A DNA stretch of 64,000 bases from Longimicrobiales bacterium (GTDB taxonomy: Bacteria; Gemmatimonadota; Gemmatimonadetes; Longimicrobiales; Gaopeijiaceae), in NCBI GenBank assembly GCA_029245345.1, contig JAQWPM010000012.1, positions 310,001 through 374,000 on the forward strand. The letters run 5' to 3'. Numbering within the stretch: the stretch's first letter is position 1; each line of letters opens with the position of its first letter. The position numbers and the translations under genes were made by a program. Positions 46,991 to 56,024 of the stretch are shown piece after piece. Below the pieces are notes generated by a model. That model ran no database searches. It saw only the letters and a program-made list of their open reading frames with translations, and was not told the origin of the DNA.

Positions 46991-48103
46991 CTACTCCTCG
47001 GATTCGACTTCGAGTCGTAACAGTCCCGCATCAACAGCAGCCCGAACGAAAACCTCCGGCTCCGTGAAGGGGAGCTCCACCCCATCTTGTTCATGCCACC
47101 GCTCCGCGAGCCTGCGCATGTAGTGCGCCACCGTCTCGTGAGAGAAACCGGCCTGGTCCCGCATTTGCCGAACGATCTCGTACCAGTTGCCTCTGATCTG
47201 GTGACCGTCGTTGAGGCGTATGACGTGTCTTTCTTCTGATTCGTTGGCTTGGCTGCGCTCGAAGAGCTCCGTCTGACTCGGGTCCGTATAGTCACCGGGA
47301 TCCACACCACGCATTTTCGACTCGACCTCTGCCAGCAATCTGTCGATCGGGTCGTCGAGTTCCTCCAGCTCGTTCAGGCGCTCCTCCCACGGCGACATCC
47401 TGGAGTCTCCGGCTTCCAAATGCCACAGTGAACGCTTCAACTCCATGAGCCGCCAAACCGCTAAAGCGTCCCAGTGTTCGACCGGAGGCACACGCTCGAA
47501 TTCTCTGAGTGCACCCTCCCAATCTCCACGGTCGTACAGTAGGTGGCCCAAGTAGATGCGGGCCTCATGAAGGTCCGGATCGATTCTCAGCGCACGACGG
47601 ATCTGACGACCTGAGCCGACTTCGTCTCCAAGCCGATGGAGCGCATAACCGAGCGAAGCGGCTGCGTCGGCGCTGTCCGGCCTCGAGGCTGCGGCCTTTG
47701 CGAAGACGTCACGGCATTGGGAGTACAGAGCCTCCCGATAGAGCGCGCGACCCATGGTGAGCATGAGCTCGGTATCGTCGTCGAAGCCCATCGATGCTAC
47801 TTCTTCGAACAGCTTCAAGGCGGCCTCTTGTTCCCCGAAGCGCAGGAGAGTCTCGCCCAAACCAACCAAGGCATCCTCGTGGCTGGAATCCAAGCCAACC
47901 GCCTGTTGGAACGCTCTGCGAGCCCACGCATACTCTTCGCGTGCGAGCCGCGCATATCCAAGACCGACATAGAGTTCCACGGCATTTGGATACAGCGAGA
48001 GGCCCTCCTTCAACATCTCAAGGGCCCCCTCATAATCACCGTCGTTGTAGAGCTTGTGTGCCTGTTCGTCGTATTCCTCTGAGCTGAGGAAACGTTCGGG
48101 CAT
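46991..48103 (-). CDS. TPR-repeat protein
   Basis: 370 residues. About six tetratricopeptide repeats run through residues 10-220, for example AHKLYNDGDYEGALEMLKEG, LGYARLAREEYAWARRAFQQ and LGHLLYDRGDWEGALREFER. The C-terminal part (about 290-365) is a separate helical domain with an RGNWYEIVRQMRDQAGFSHE segment. There is no signal peptide, so it is probably cytoplasmic. It leads an operon with the zinc-ribbon, lipoprotein, dehydrogenase, MshEN and pilT genes, with gaps under 70 bases. Confidence 0.8.
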   Translation of the reverse strand: MPERFLSSEEYDEQAHKLYNDGDYEGALEMLKEGLSLYPNAVELYVGLGYARLAREEYAWARRAFQQAVGLDSSHEDALVGLGETLLRFGEQEAALKLFEEVASMGFDDDTELMLTMGRALYREALYSQCRDVFAKAAASRPDSADAAASLGYALHRLGDEVGSGRQIRRALRIDPDLHEARIYLGHLLYDRGDWEGALREFERVPPVEHWDALAVWRLMELKRSLWHLEAGDSRMSPWEERLNELEELDDPIDRLLAEVESKMRGVDPGDYTDPSQTELFERSQANESEERHVIRLNDGHQIRGNWYEIVRQMRDQAGFSHETVAHYMRRLAERWHEQDGVELPFTEPEVFVRAAVDAGLLRLEVESEE

Positions 48104-48222
48104 TTATTGAGCTCCTTGGCGATCGCAGTCGATCGCTCAGTGTGGACAGTTCGCGTCCAATGTAATGCCCGCTTGGGGGCGGTACCACCCGACATTTGGG
48201 ACGCATCGGGCGTCGAAACGGC

Positions 48223-48561
48223 CTACACTCGCGCGTAGGTCACCCCGCATTGGCTACATACCAAGTTCTTCCCCGCCCGGACTAACCGGACACCCTGCCC
48301 ATGCCTGGGACAGATCGGATCCTTCCCGGAATCAAACACCGCTTTGACTGCCTTACGTTCGGAACGTCCCCCTTTGGGGATCTTGATCTCGTAACGCAAC
48401 GAGGATGCGCTGCACTCAAAAAATGCCGTCGCACTTCCGTCCTCCAGCGGCTTGATGACGAGCAGAATTAAGAACCCCCCGTTTGGAGACTCCATCTGCA
48501 GGCCTGCATAGTAATTCTTGAGCAGCTGCTTTTGGTTTTCGAGCTGCAGCGCATCAGTCAA
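48223..48561 (-). CDS. hypothetical protein with C-terminal cysteine pairs
   Basis: 112 residues beginning MTDALQLENQKQLLKNYYAG. The middle is strand-rich (GGFLILLVIKPLEDGSATAF). The C-terminus has CPRHG and CSQCG, which could make a small zinc site. I recognise no family. It stands alone between the TPR operon and the asparaginase gene. Confidence 0.6.
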   Translation of the reverse strand: MTDALQLENQKQLLKNYYAGLQMESPNGGFLILLVIKPLEDGSATAFFECSASSLRYEIKIPKGGRSERKAVKAVFDSGKDPICPRHGQGVRLVRAGKNLVCSQCGVTYARV

Positions 48562-48614
48562 TCCACTCCCCCTTATCTAGGCACCGTGGTAGGCAGTCGG
48601 TAACAGCGCCGGCG

Positions 48615-49712
48615 TTACGCGCGACGTTCGAATAAATAGGCCGAGTCCTCACGCCTCGAGTCACCGTCTACGCTGACGGCAAAACGCGCGCCGGACCAAA
48701 TGGCCGCCCCGCCGTACTCGCCGTTCTTATTCACGGCATAGTAGTTGACGCCGAAGTTCGGACGTCCGTCTTCATCTTGTAGACGCGGCTCGATCGTCAG
48801 GTGGACGATCCTGCGCAGCGCCTCCAAGCAGGCATCCTTCGGATGCATGCCGTTTCGCATGAGTTCCACGATGGTGTGGCTTCCACATGACTTGATCACA
48901 GCTTCACCACGACCCGTCGAGCCCGCAGCACCGACGTCGTTGTCGCAGTATTGACCCGCACCGATGATGGGCGAATCGCCCACCCGGCCGGGGATCTTGT
49001 AGGCAAGACCCGACGTTGTAGTCACCGACGAGATATCACCGTTTCTGTCCACGATGTCGCAGTTGATTGTACCCTGCGGACGATATCCGTCGTGGGAGTC
49101 GAGCAGGCCGTCACCGAATTCATCCGGCTCACGCATCCTGCCAATAGGCTCGAGCGACTCTGCAGGAGTCAGATAATCGTCCCGGTCGGTCAATCGAGCG
49201 CGCCACTCAATCCAACGCTGCCTCGACTCGTCCGTAACGAGGTCTTCGATCTTGTGGCCCATCGATACCGCAAAGCGCTGAGCACCCTCCCCCACTAAGA
49301 GATGGTGGTCGGTGTAACGCATGACATCCAAGGCAACGAGCGAAGGCCGTTTGATCCCCTCGATCGCAGCAACCGCACCGGCGCCACGCGTCGGCCCATG
49401 CATGAGCGAGGAATCCAGCTGAACCACACCGTCCTCGTTCGGGAGGCCGCCGTATCCAACCGAGGTATCGCGAGGGTCCTCTTCTACCAAGTTCACGCCC
49501 CGAACCACAGCTTCGATCGTGGAGGCACCGTTCGCGAGTTCTTCGATGGCCCGAGCGACCGAATCAAGCCCGTTCGATGAAGCTACACAGGTTGGGGTCA
49601 CCCTTCGGATCAGGACATTCGGAGCCCCCTGCAACGTTTTTGGGAACATACCGAGCGCCGCCCCCGCCCCTACTCCGGCGGACGCCCTGATGAAGTCACG
49701 TCTTGTGCTCAA
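48615..49712 (-). CDS. Tat-exported glycosylasparaginase / N4-(beta-N-acetylglucosaminyl)-L-asparaginase family
   Basis: 365 residues from a TTG at 49712 preceded by GGGAGGAGG. The front STRRDFIRASAGVGAGAALG is a twin-arginine signal. The Ntn-hydrolase pattern is present: GYGGLPNEDGVVQLDSSLMH near residue 85, GTINCD with the presumed nucleophile Thr near 215, then SVTTTSGLAYKIPGRVGDSP near 230. Family members self-cleave before the nucleophilic Thr and remove sugar chains from Asn or hydrolyse isoaspartyl bonds. It would act in the periplasm. Confidence 0.88.
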   Translation of the reverse strand: MSTRRDFIRASAGVGAGAALGMFPKTLQGAPNVLIRRVTPTCVASSNGLDSVARAIEELANGASTIEAVVRGVNLVEEDPRDTSVGYGGLPNEDGVVQLDSSLMHGPTRGAGAVAAIEGIKRPSLVALDVMRYTDHHLLVGEGAQRFAVSMGHKIEDLVTDESRQRWIEWRARLTDRDDYLTPAESLEPIGRMREPDEFGDGLLDSHDGYRPQGTINCDIVDRNGDISSVTTTSGLAYKIPGRVGDSPIIGAGQYCDNDVGAAGSTGRGEAVIKSCGSHTIVELMRNGMHPKDACLEALRRIVHLTIEPRLQDEDGRPNFGVNYYAVNKNGEYGGAAIWSGARFAVSVDGDSRREDSAYLFERRA

Positions 49713-49925
49713 GTGCCTCCTCCCAAAATCTGCGTGGTGGCGGGCGCATTATATGCGGGAACAAGTGCTCTCGCCACCCAAAACTCAAAGGAACGCCAGG
49801 AGATTCCACGGGAAAGAACCCCTTTCAGAGCTCCCGATGTCCCCAGCCGGGCCGCGTCCTACATACCCAGCGGGTTCCATTCCCCAGGAAATCAAGGGAT
49901 CGCCCCAAAACAGGGGTCTTGAGCA

Positions 49926-49963
49926 CAAAAAAAGAAGCGGGGAGCCCTGAAGGCTTCCCCGCT
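49926..49963 (-). terminator. rho-independent terminator after the 110-residue gene
   Basis: On the minus strand AGCGGGGA pairs with TCCCCGCT, extended by GCC/GGC with one bulged base, and the hairpin is followed by TTC and then seven T. It lies about 28 bases after the stop at 49991. The rest of the gap 49713-49925 holds no gene I can see. Confidence 0.8.
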
Positions 49964-49990
49964 CCGTTTAAAGTTACTGCGAGCTAGCGG

Positions 49991-50323
49991 TTATCCAGCC
50001 ACCGCGGCAGCGTCGAGCTCTGGAGCCTCTTCCAGTGCAGCTTCCTCGAGCACCGGAGCCTCTTCAGCCACCGGGGCGTCGCCTTGCGTCCTGGCGCCAC
50101 TGCGCGGACCATGTGCGATGGCCGGGCGGCAGAAGCGTATACCGATCTCGTGAAGACTCTTGAGATCGCCATCGGTCAGATCGGGGTAACGCTCGCCGAT
50201 GTAATCGGTGGTTTCATCCATCCAATGCTTTTGATCGTCCTCTTCAGCCCGTAGGACGCCACAGCGATTGATATGGCTAAACAGCTCGTCGCGTGCTCGC
50301 TCCAGGAGTTTCTCTTTGCCCAA
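49991..50323 (-). CDS. hypothetical protein with Ala/Glu-rich tail
   Basis: 110 residues from a TTG at 50323 with GGAGG 5 bases upstream. The front 70 residues are predicted helical (KLLERARDELFSHINRCGVL, then a GDLKSLHEIGIRFCRPAI segment). The last 35 are low-complexity Ala, Glu and Pro. Two cysteines are present. It has its own strong terminator. I recognise no family. It is divergent from the hydantoinase operon. Confidence 0.6.
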   Translation of the reverse strand: MGKEKLLERARDELFSHINRCGVLRAEEDDQKHWMDETTDYIGERYPDLTDGDLKSLHEIGIRFCRPAIAHGPRSGARTQGDAPVAEEAPVLEEAALEEAPELDAAAVAG

Positions 50324-50460
50324 ATCGGCCTCCGTTTATCGGTCTTGTGCGCACACGTTCGGTGCGCCTTTTGACACAATGGTTTTGCATTAGCCTTATA
50401 ACGTAAATGAAGTCCTGTTTCCGACCAAACCCCTGGGGTCGCCTTGAATAATTCGGGTTC

Positions 50461-52080
50461 TTGACGTTGAAAAACTCCTCAGCTCCCGACGCCGTAACGC
50501 TCGAGATTTTTCGGCATTTGTTCACCGCCTTGGCCGAAGAAATGGGCGCCGCATTGAAACGCGCCTCTTTCTCTCCGAATATCAAAGAGAGGAGGGACTA
50601 TTCATGCGCCCTCTTCAACCCTGAGGCGGCAGCAGTTTCACTCGGCGACCACATGCCGGTCCATCTAGGCGCCATGCCAATGAGCGTGGAGGCGGCCCTG
50701 TCCGAGTTGGGGGCGCTCGCACCCGGCGACGTGGTGTGCTTGAACGATCCCTTCAAGGGCGGCACCCATCTCCCCGACATCACGCTGATCTCGCCGATTC
50801 ATAGCTCGAACGGCCGCCTCCTGGGCTACGTCGCCTCACGGGCGCATCACAGCGACGTCGGGGGATCAACCCCCGGCTCTATGCCGCTGGCTCGCGAGAT
50901 CTACGAAGAAGGCGTTCGAATTCCGCCGGTCCGCCTCTACAAGGAAGGCACGAGAAACGAAGATCTGTGGATCACGATTCTGGCCAACGTGAGGACCCCC
51001 GATGAGCGTGGAGGCGACTTGGACGCCCAACTCGCCGCACTCCATACGGGGACCACGAGACTCCTGGAGATCGCCGAGCGAAGAGGTGTCGACGAGACCC
51101 TCGCTGCGATGGACGCCCTCATTGCCTACGCAGACCGGCTGGTGAAAGCAGGTCTGGAGTTGATCCCCGACGGGACGTACCATGCCGAGGACGCCATCGA
51201 GGACGACGGCTTCGGATCCGGACCAGTCCCCATCAAGGCGACCATGACAGTCGCTGGGAACAGCCTAACGATCGACTTCGCCGGGTCGTCACCTCAGGTG
51301 CCGGGCGGGGTGAACGCAGTCGCTGCGATCACGTCCTCAGCAACTCGTTATGTCGTGCGCTGTGTGGTGGAAGCCCTCCTAGGAGAACCGCTTCCGGCGG
51401 GCGGCGGATCGATGTCCGCAGTAGAACTCAAGTTACCCGAGGGATCGATCGTAAACGCGAGGCCTCCCGCGTCCGTCGCGGCAGGGAACGTCGAAACAAG
51501 CCAACGCATCACCGACGTGCTCATTCGGGGCTTCGCCAAGGCGCTTCCGGACCTAATGCCTGCCCTCTCGCAAGGCACTATGAACAACACGACGGTCGGG
51601 GGCATCGACCCGCGGACCGGTCAGCCCTTCGCGTACTACGAGACGGTCGGGGGCGGAATGGGCGCGGGTCCGACCGGGCCTGGGTTATCCGCGGTGCACT
51701 GCCACATGTCGAACTCGCTCAATACACCCATCGAAGCACTCGAGCACGCATATCCGTATCGGGTCACACAGTATGGAATCCGACGCGGTTCCGGGGGTGA
51801 CGGGCTCCATCCCGGAGGCGACGGCCTCCGTCGGGACTTAATGCTCTTGGGACCGGCACGGGTCGCCCTCCTAGCAGAACGCCGCGCGGTCGGTCCGTCG
51901 GGGGCGCGGGGCGGCTCCGATGGGGCGCCAGGGCAGAACGTGATCATTCGGGACGGGGTCGAGGAACACCTCCCCAGCAAAGCGACGTTCTCCATCGAGG
52001 CCGGCGAAATCATCAGCATCCGGTCGCCGGGCGGCGGCGGCTGGGGCACCCCTGATTCTAAACGAGACAAAGATTCATGA
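50461..52080 (+). CDS. hydantoinase B / oxoprolinase beta-type subunit, orphan
   Basis: 539 residues, taken from the TTG at 50461 (another TTG at 50467). Family marks are EIFRHLFTALAEEMGAALKR, then IKERRDYSCALF, GDHMPVHLGAMPMSV, LNDPFKGGTHLPDITLISPI and ASRAHHSDVGG. The C-terminal YETVGGGMGAGPTGPGLSAV is also typical. HyuB proteins hydrolyse ATP-dependently with a HyuA partner, or form the lower half of acetone carboxylase or oxoprolinase; no HyuA is adjacent. It is the first gene of a rightward operon with 4-base overlaps. Confidence 0.88.
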   Translation: MTLKNSSAPDAVTLEIFRHLFTALAEEMGAALKRASFSPNIKERRDYSCALFNPEAAAVSLGDHMPVHLGAMPMSVEAALSELGALAPGDVVCLNDPFKGGTHLPDITLISPIHSSNGRLLGYVASRAHHSDVGGSTPGSMPLAREIYEEGVRIPPVRLYKEGTRNEDLWITILANVRTPDERGGDLDAQLAALHTGTTRLLEIAERRGVDETLAAMDALIAYADRLVKAGLELIPDGTYHAEDAIEDDGFGSGPVPIKATMTVAGNSLTIDFAGSSPQVPGGVNAVAAITSSATRYVVRCVVEALLGEPLPAGGGSMSAVELKLPEGSIVNARPPASVAAGNVETSQRITDVLIRGFAKALPDLMPALSQGTMNNTTVGGIDPRTGQPFAYYETVGGGMGAGPTGPGLSAVHCHMSNSLNTPIEALEHAYPYRVTQYGIRRGSGGDGLHPGGDGLRRDLMLLGPARVALLAERRAVGPSGARGGSDGAPGQNVIIRDGVEEHLPSKATFSIEAGEIISIRSPGGGGWGTPDSKRDKDS

Positions 52081-52496
52081 GTTGTATTCTCCGCTATGCG
52101 GCGATCTGCGATCACGCCAACCCGACACCCGAGGGCAAAATCGACCTCCACGGCGTCTACCATGATCTGTCAGCGCCTGGATTTCCGGCAAAACAAGAGA
52201 TGTTGGTGTTGGTCTTGGTGCTCGAATGGGACCGATCAGACCATGGCCGTTACATCTTCAAGGCAGACCTGGAGGACGACGAGGGCAACATCTCGCTGAC
52301 CGTCGAGGGTGAGACCGAAGTGAGCATCCCCGCCGAAGGGCACCCGCCATCGCGATCGCAATTGGTCATGCCCATGGATGGGGTCGTCTTTCCTCACGCG
52401 GGCCAATACACGTTCCGCGTGAAAGTGAAGGGTCAGGTCCTCGAGGGTCCTGGCGTCTTCCTCATGGAGGTCCCGGAAGGACCCGCCGAAGCGTGA
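52077..52496 (+). CDS. DUF6941-like protein
   Basis: 139 residues. The front LRYAAICDHANPTPEGKIDL and LHGVYHDL, followed by a hydrophobic LVLVLVLEW strand and a late HAGQYTFRVKVKGQVL, fits the DUF6941 pattern: a small beta protein of unknown function. Its ATG overlaps the hydantoinase stop (ATGA) and its stop overlaps the LamG lipoprotein start. It is predicted cytoplasmic. Confidence 0.65.
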   Translation: MSCILRYAAICDHANPTPEGKIDLHGVYHDLSAPGFPAKQEMLVLVLVLEWDRSDHGRYIFKADLEDDEGNISLTVEGETEVSIPAEGHPPSRSQLVMPMDGVVFPHAGQYTFRVKVKGQVLEGPGVFLMEVPEGPAEA

Positions 52497-53320
52497 CTCT
52501 TCGTGCCGTATCGCTTGGCGTGGCAGTTGTCCTCGCTGCGTGCGGCGGGCAAGAAATGGCCGCGTTCTCATATTCAGGGGTCACCGCCGAGCGCCCCACC
52601 GGTTCCGAATGGATCAGTGAGGACGGACTTGTGGCCGCGTACGACATGACGACCCTCACGGAAAGCGGCCTCCTGCGGGACTTTGGGCCGAATGGTCTTC
52701 ATGGTTCGTTTCCGGGCGACGAGGACGGCAATACTTCGGGTGGCCAGGGACCCGGCCCCGTCTCTGGCGCACGGATCTTCCGCACCACGGCGGATCGAAT
52801 CGACCTGCCTGAAGACCCGGCGTTCGACCTGGATGGCCCGCTCACTGTCGCCGCCTGGATGCTCGTCGACTCGCTGGGCCTTCACCAGCACGTGGTCGCG
52901 TGTGACGACAAGTGGGCGTTGTGGGTCCTCCCAACCAACCGCTACCGCCTTGGTGATACTCAGGGCGGTGGCTGGTCATCTGAGGAAAGGGCCGTATCCA
53001 AGGGCGCCTGGGCATCCGTGGTCACAGTACTGAGAGGCACGAAGGGTGAGCTGCTCGACCCATCGACGGCGGCTCTCTATGTAAACGGGGAACTCACGGA
53101 CGCGGCGGCTCATCTCCGCTCAGACGAAGCTCGTGAGCTCGGGTCATGGAACTCCGGCGACCTATTCCCGAGCGATGCGTGTTTCATCGGATTCGAGTCC
53201 CACCAAGGAAACACCGTCCATCAGACGATGCCGTTTGTCGGTGAGATCGACGAGATCCTCGTCTTCTCGCGGGCGTGGACCGAAGCCGAAGTCCAGACCT
53301 TCAGCCGGCCGACAAGGTAA
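52493..53320 (+). CDS. LamG-domain lipoprotein
   Basis: 275 residues from a GTG at 52493. The signal TLRAVSLGVAVVLAACGG has the lipobox Cys near residue 17. The mature part is a LamG/concanavalin-like domain: LVAAYDMTTLTESGLLRDFG, PLTVAAWMLVDSLGLHQHV, TAALYVNGELTD and FVGEIDEILVFSRAWTEAEV. These are typical of the laminin-G-3 type that binds polysaccharide or protein on the cell surface. Start and stop overlaps place it within the operon. Confidence 0.78.
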   Translation: MTLRAVSLGVAVVLAACGGQEMAAFSYSGVTAERPTGSEWISEDGLVAAYDMTTLTESGLLRDFGPNGLHGSFPGDEDGNTSGGQGPGPVSGARIFRTTADRIDLPEDPAFDLDGPLTVAAWMLVDSLGLHQHVVACDDKWALWVLPTNRYRLGDTQGGGWSSEERAVSKGAWASVVTVLRGTKGELLDPSTAALYVNGELTDAAAHLRSDEARELGSWNSGDLFPSDACFIGFESHQGNTVHQTMPFVGEIDEILVFSRAWTEAEVQTFSRPTR

Positions 53321-53325
53321 GGGGC

Positions 53326-54090
53326 ATGAAGCTGCCCCGGGGATACACGGTGCTCGCCGCTGAAGGCACCGAGGGCTTCTCTTGGGTGGAAGCAGCCGGT
53401 TGGGCTGATTCCGTATTGGGATCGGGCGCCACCCTCCACGAATGGGCTTCACGAGAGGACGGGGTTGAGACCTTCAAGGGCCGCGGAACCGTCTACTCGG
53501 TTCCCGCGCCCGCCCCAGGACCGGACCGAATGGAGAGATGGGCGGTCCGCCACTATCAACGTGGTGGCCTTATGGCGACGGTCCTCGACGATCGGTACGT
53601 GGCAGTTGGCGCGGCACGCCCGGACCAAGAACTCTCAGCGAACGCAGAAGCGCGCGCGCGCGGGATACCGACTCCTGCGATCATCGCCGGAGCGATGTAC
53701 ACGGCGGGGGTGTTCTACCGGGCGGACCTGGTGACCGAACTGGTCCCCGATGCAGTCAGCCTCGCAGACGTTCTCTTTTCCGAGAGTGACGGTCGACCCA
53801 AGGCCGATGCTCTCTGGAGCGCCGGCAAGCTCCTTCGCATGCTCGAGAACGCACGCATCGTACATGCGGACCTCAATGCGATGAACATCCTGATCGAGCG
53901 TGAATCAGGAGCAACCCACGTAATAGACCTGGACCGAGCAGCTGTCCTGCCGCTCAACGGCCCACCTATGGACGGTGGCATGAGAGCTCGGCTGGAGCGA
54001 TCGCTACGCAAGCTCGAAGACACGTCGGGACGAACGTTGGACGATGTTGAATGGGCGATGCTTCAGGCCGGACAGACCGACGCATCGTGA
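53326..54090 (+). CDS. Kdo-kinase-like (KdkA/WaaP-type) protein
   Basis: 254 residues from the ATG at 53326. The eukaryotic-type kinase fold is shown by the catalytic loop IVHADLNAMNILI near residue 185 and the metal-binding VIDLDRA near 205. The front segment AVRHYQRGGLMA is a degenerate phosphate and Lys region typical of Kdo kinases. It may phosphorylate a Kdo residue of lipopolysaccharide. It precedes a heptosyltransferase with a GTGA overlap, which supports a role in LPS core synthesis. Confidence 0.75.
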   Translation: MKLPRGYTVLAAEGTEGFSWVEAAGWADSVLGSGATLHEWASREDGVETFKGRGTVYSVPAPAPGPDRMERWAVRHYQRGGLMATVLDDRYVAVGAARPDQELSANAEARARGIPTPAIIAGAMYTAGVFYRADLVTELVPDAVSLADVLFSESDGRPKADALWSAGKLLRMLENARIVHADLNAMNILIERESGATHVIDLDRAAVLPLNGPPMDGGMRARLERSLRKLEDTSGRTLDDVEWAMLQAGQTDAS

Positions 54091-55163
54091 CAAAATCGAC
54101 CACCACTAACGTGACTGAGGGATGGTCAGGACCACCTCCACGTGAAATCTGCATCGTCATGCTTTCGGCGATCGGCGATGCTGTCCATGTGCTCCCGGTG
54201 GCCAATGCCCTCAAACGAGCGTGGCCTGATACGCGCATCACTTGGATCATCCAGCCGGTGCCGCACCTATTGGTGAAAGACCACCAGGCCATCGATGACT
54301 TCGTAGTATTCAATCGTCGACGCGGCCTGAGAGGGTGGACCGGCTTCCGCGACATCAAGCGGGAACTGGCCGGCCGACGTTTTGACCTGCTCATCGGCCT
54401 TCAGGTCTACTTCAAAGCAGGCCTGATCTCAGGGCTCACCAACGCCGACGTAAAACTGGGATTCGATCGATTGCGGGCGCGGGATGCTCAGTGGCTCTTC
54501 ACCAACCGCAGGATTCCGCAGTCGGGCCAGCACCATGTGCAGGATCAGTACCTGGAGTTCGTTCGTTACCTCGGTATCGACCCCGAGCCGGTCCGGTGGG
54601 ACATCCGCCTGAGCGAAGCAGAAGTGGACGCTCAAAGCGTTTTCTTCTCCCGACTCGAAAAGCCGGCCTGCGCGGTCGTCGTAGGAACGAGCAAGGCCGA
54701 TAAGAACTGGAGTTCGGAGGGGTACGCCCGAGTCCTGGAAGAGATCGAGACTCAACATGGCATGCAGCCGGTGTTGATCGGCGGGCCATCAGCTCTGGAA
54801 CGGGCCATGGCCGACCAAGTCCTTGCTTCGACCAAGGCCAACGTGGTCGACGCCCTGGGTGATGACCTAAGGAAGCTGGTGTGGCTCTTGGAAGGCGCAC
54901 ATCTCCTCGTGAGTCCGGATACGGGCCCGCTCCACATCGCCCGGGCGCTCGAAACCCCCGTCGTGGGTCTTTATGGGTACACCAATCCCAAACGGACCGG
55001 CCCATACGCCAAATACCAAGATCTGGTCGTGGACGGATACGCCGAATTCCCTGGTGAGGAGTATCCATTGGATCACACCTATCGCGACGGCATGAAACGA
55101 ATCACCGTGGATGGCGTGTTGGAGAAGGTTTCCTTGGCGGTCGAGCAATATCCGGTCCGCTGA
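54087..55163 (+). CDS. glycosyltransferase family 9 (lipopolysaccharide heptosyltransferase-like)
   Basis: 358 residues from the GTG at 54087, overlapping the kinase stop. The GT-B/GT9 pattern is clear: MLSAIGDAVHVLPVANALKR at the front, a middle segment ending LGFDRLRARDAQWLFTN, and the C-terminal VSPDTGPLHIARALETPVVG and GYTNPKRTGPY. It transfers ADP-heptose to LPS core in known members. Together with the kinase it gives a small core-oligosaccharide unit. Acceptor and sugar remain inferred. Confidence 0.88.
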   Translation: MTKSTTTNVTEGWSGPPPREICIVMLSAIGDAVHVLPVANALKRAWPDTRITWIIQPVPHLLVKDHQAIDDFVVFNRRRGLRGWTGFRDIKRELAGRRFDLLIGLQVYFKAGLISGLTNADVKLGFDRLRARDAQWLFTNRRIPQSGQHHVQDQYLEFVRYLGIDPEPVRWDIRLSEAEVDAQSVFFSRLEKPACAVVVGTSKADKNWSSEGYARVLEEIETQHGMQPVLIGGPSALERAMADQVLASTKANVVDALGDDLRKLVWLLEGAHLLVSPDTGPLHIARALETPVVGLYGYTNPKRTGPYAKYQDLVVDGYAEFPGEEYPLDHTYRDGMKRITVDGVLEKVSLAVEQYPVR

Positions 55164-55187
55164 TCCAAAGTCATCCTGGGGGCCAAA

Positions 55188-56018
55188 TGGCGGAAAAGGA
55201 AGTTGCCGGAAGGACGGGTAGCTGCGGTCACCTGCCGCCTCGCCACCGTCTGCATGACCCATCGCGACGGCACCTACGTCGCGTCAGACAACACGTGCCC
55301 CCACCAAGGCCGGCCGCTAGGCGCAGGCTCGATCGAGGACGGCTGGCTGCGCTGCCCGTGGCACGAGTGGGACCTTCACCCAACGACTGGCCTTCCGGCC
55401 GGGGCCTAAGACGATGGCGTTACGACGTATCCGGTCGAGGCCCGGGAGGACGGCGTCTATGTGGGATTCCCACAGGAACCGGCACAGGAGCGTACCGCCA
55501 CGGTCTTCCAGGCGCTCTCCGGCCTCGTGCCCGAGGACGCGATCATCCCGGTGGATGTCGGCAACAACACCTACTCCTTCGAGTGCCACAGTCAGGCGGT
55601 CCTGATGTCCGGGTATCTCGGATCGATCGGATTCACGCTACCCGCCGCTTTCGGTGCTTGGACCGCGACCCAGAACAAGGACGGACGCTTCGCTGACCGA
55701 CAGGTCGTGTCGGTTTCCGGAGACGGAGGCCTCGGCCAATACCTCGCCGAGCTGACGACCGCCGTGAAGTACGAAATGAACATCACCCATGTGCTCCTGA
55801 ACAACTCGGAGTTGGGCAAACTCTCGAAAGAACAGCGCTCGGGGAATGGGGAGGTGTGGCAAACGTCCCTGGCAAATCCCGATTTCGCCGCGTATGCGGA
55901 ACTCTGCGGCACGATCGGGATTCGAGTGGAGAGCGAAGCCGAGCCCGCGCTCAAACGGGCCATCGCCCACGACGAACTCGCACTCGTCGAAATCCTCGCT
56001 GACGCACAACTGATCTGA
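55188..56018 (+). pseudogene. decayed Rieske-ThDP enzyme fusion
   Basis: The first frame has a Rieske domain with both ligand pairs, CPHQGRPLGAG and CPWHEWDLHP. A TAA at 55407-55409 interrupts it, and the same frame continues DDGVTTYPVEAREDGVYVGF. It then jumps near 55497 straight to the end of a thiamine-diphosphate enzyme: ALSGLVPEDAIIPVDVGNN, the cofactor motif SVSGDGGLGQYLAEL and LLNNSELGKL. The pyrimidine-binding and central domains are missing, and the only good ATG (55187) is out of frame. One nonsense codon, one internal deletion and a damaged start make it a pseudogene. Confidence 0.75.
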
Positions 56019-56024
56019 GTCGAC

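Noticed and set aside
50371-50402. TTGACA followed by TATAAC as a promoter of the hydantoinase operon
   Set aside because: The spacer is about 20 bases, longer than the usual 16-18, so the pair is too weak to report as a promoter.
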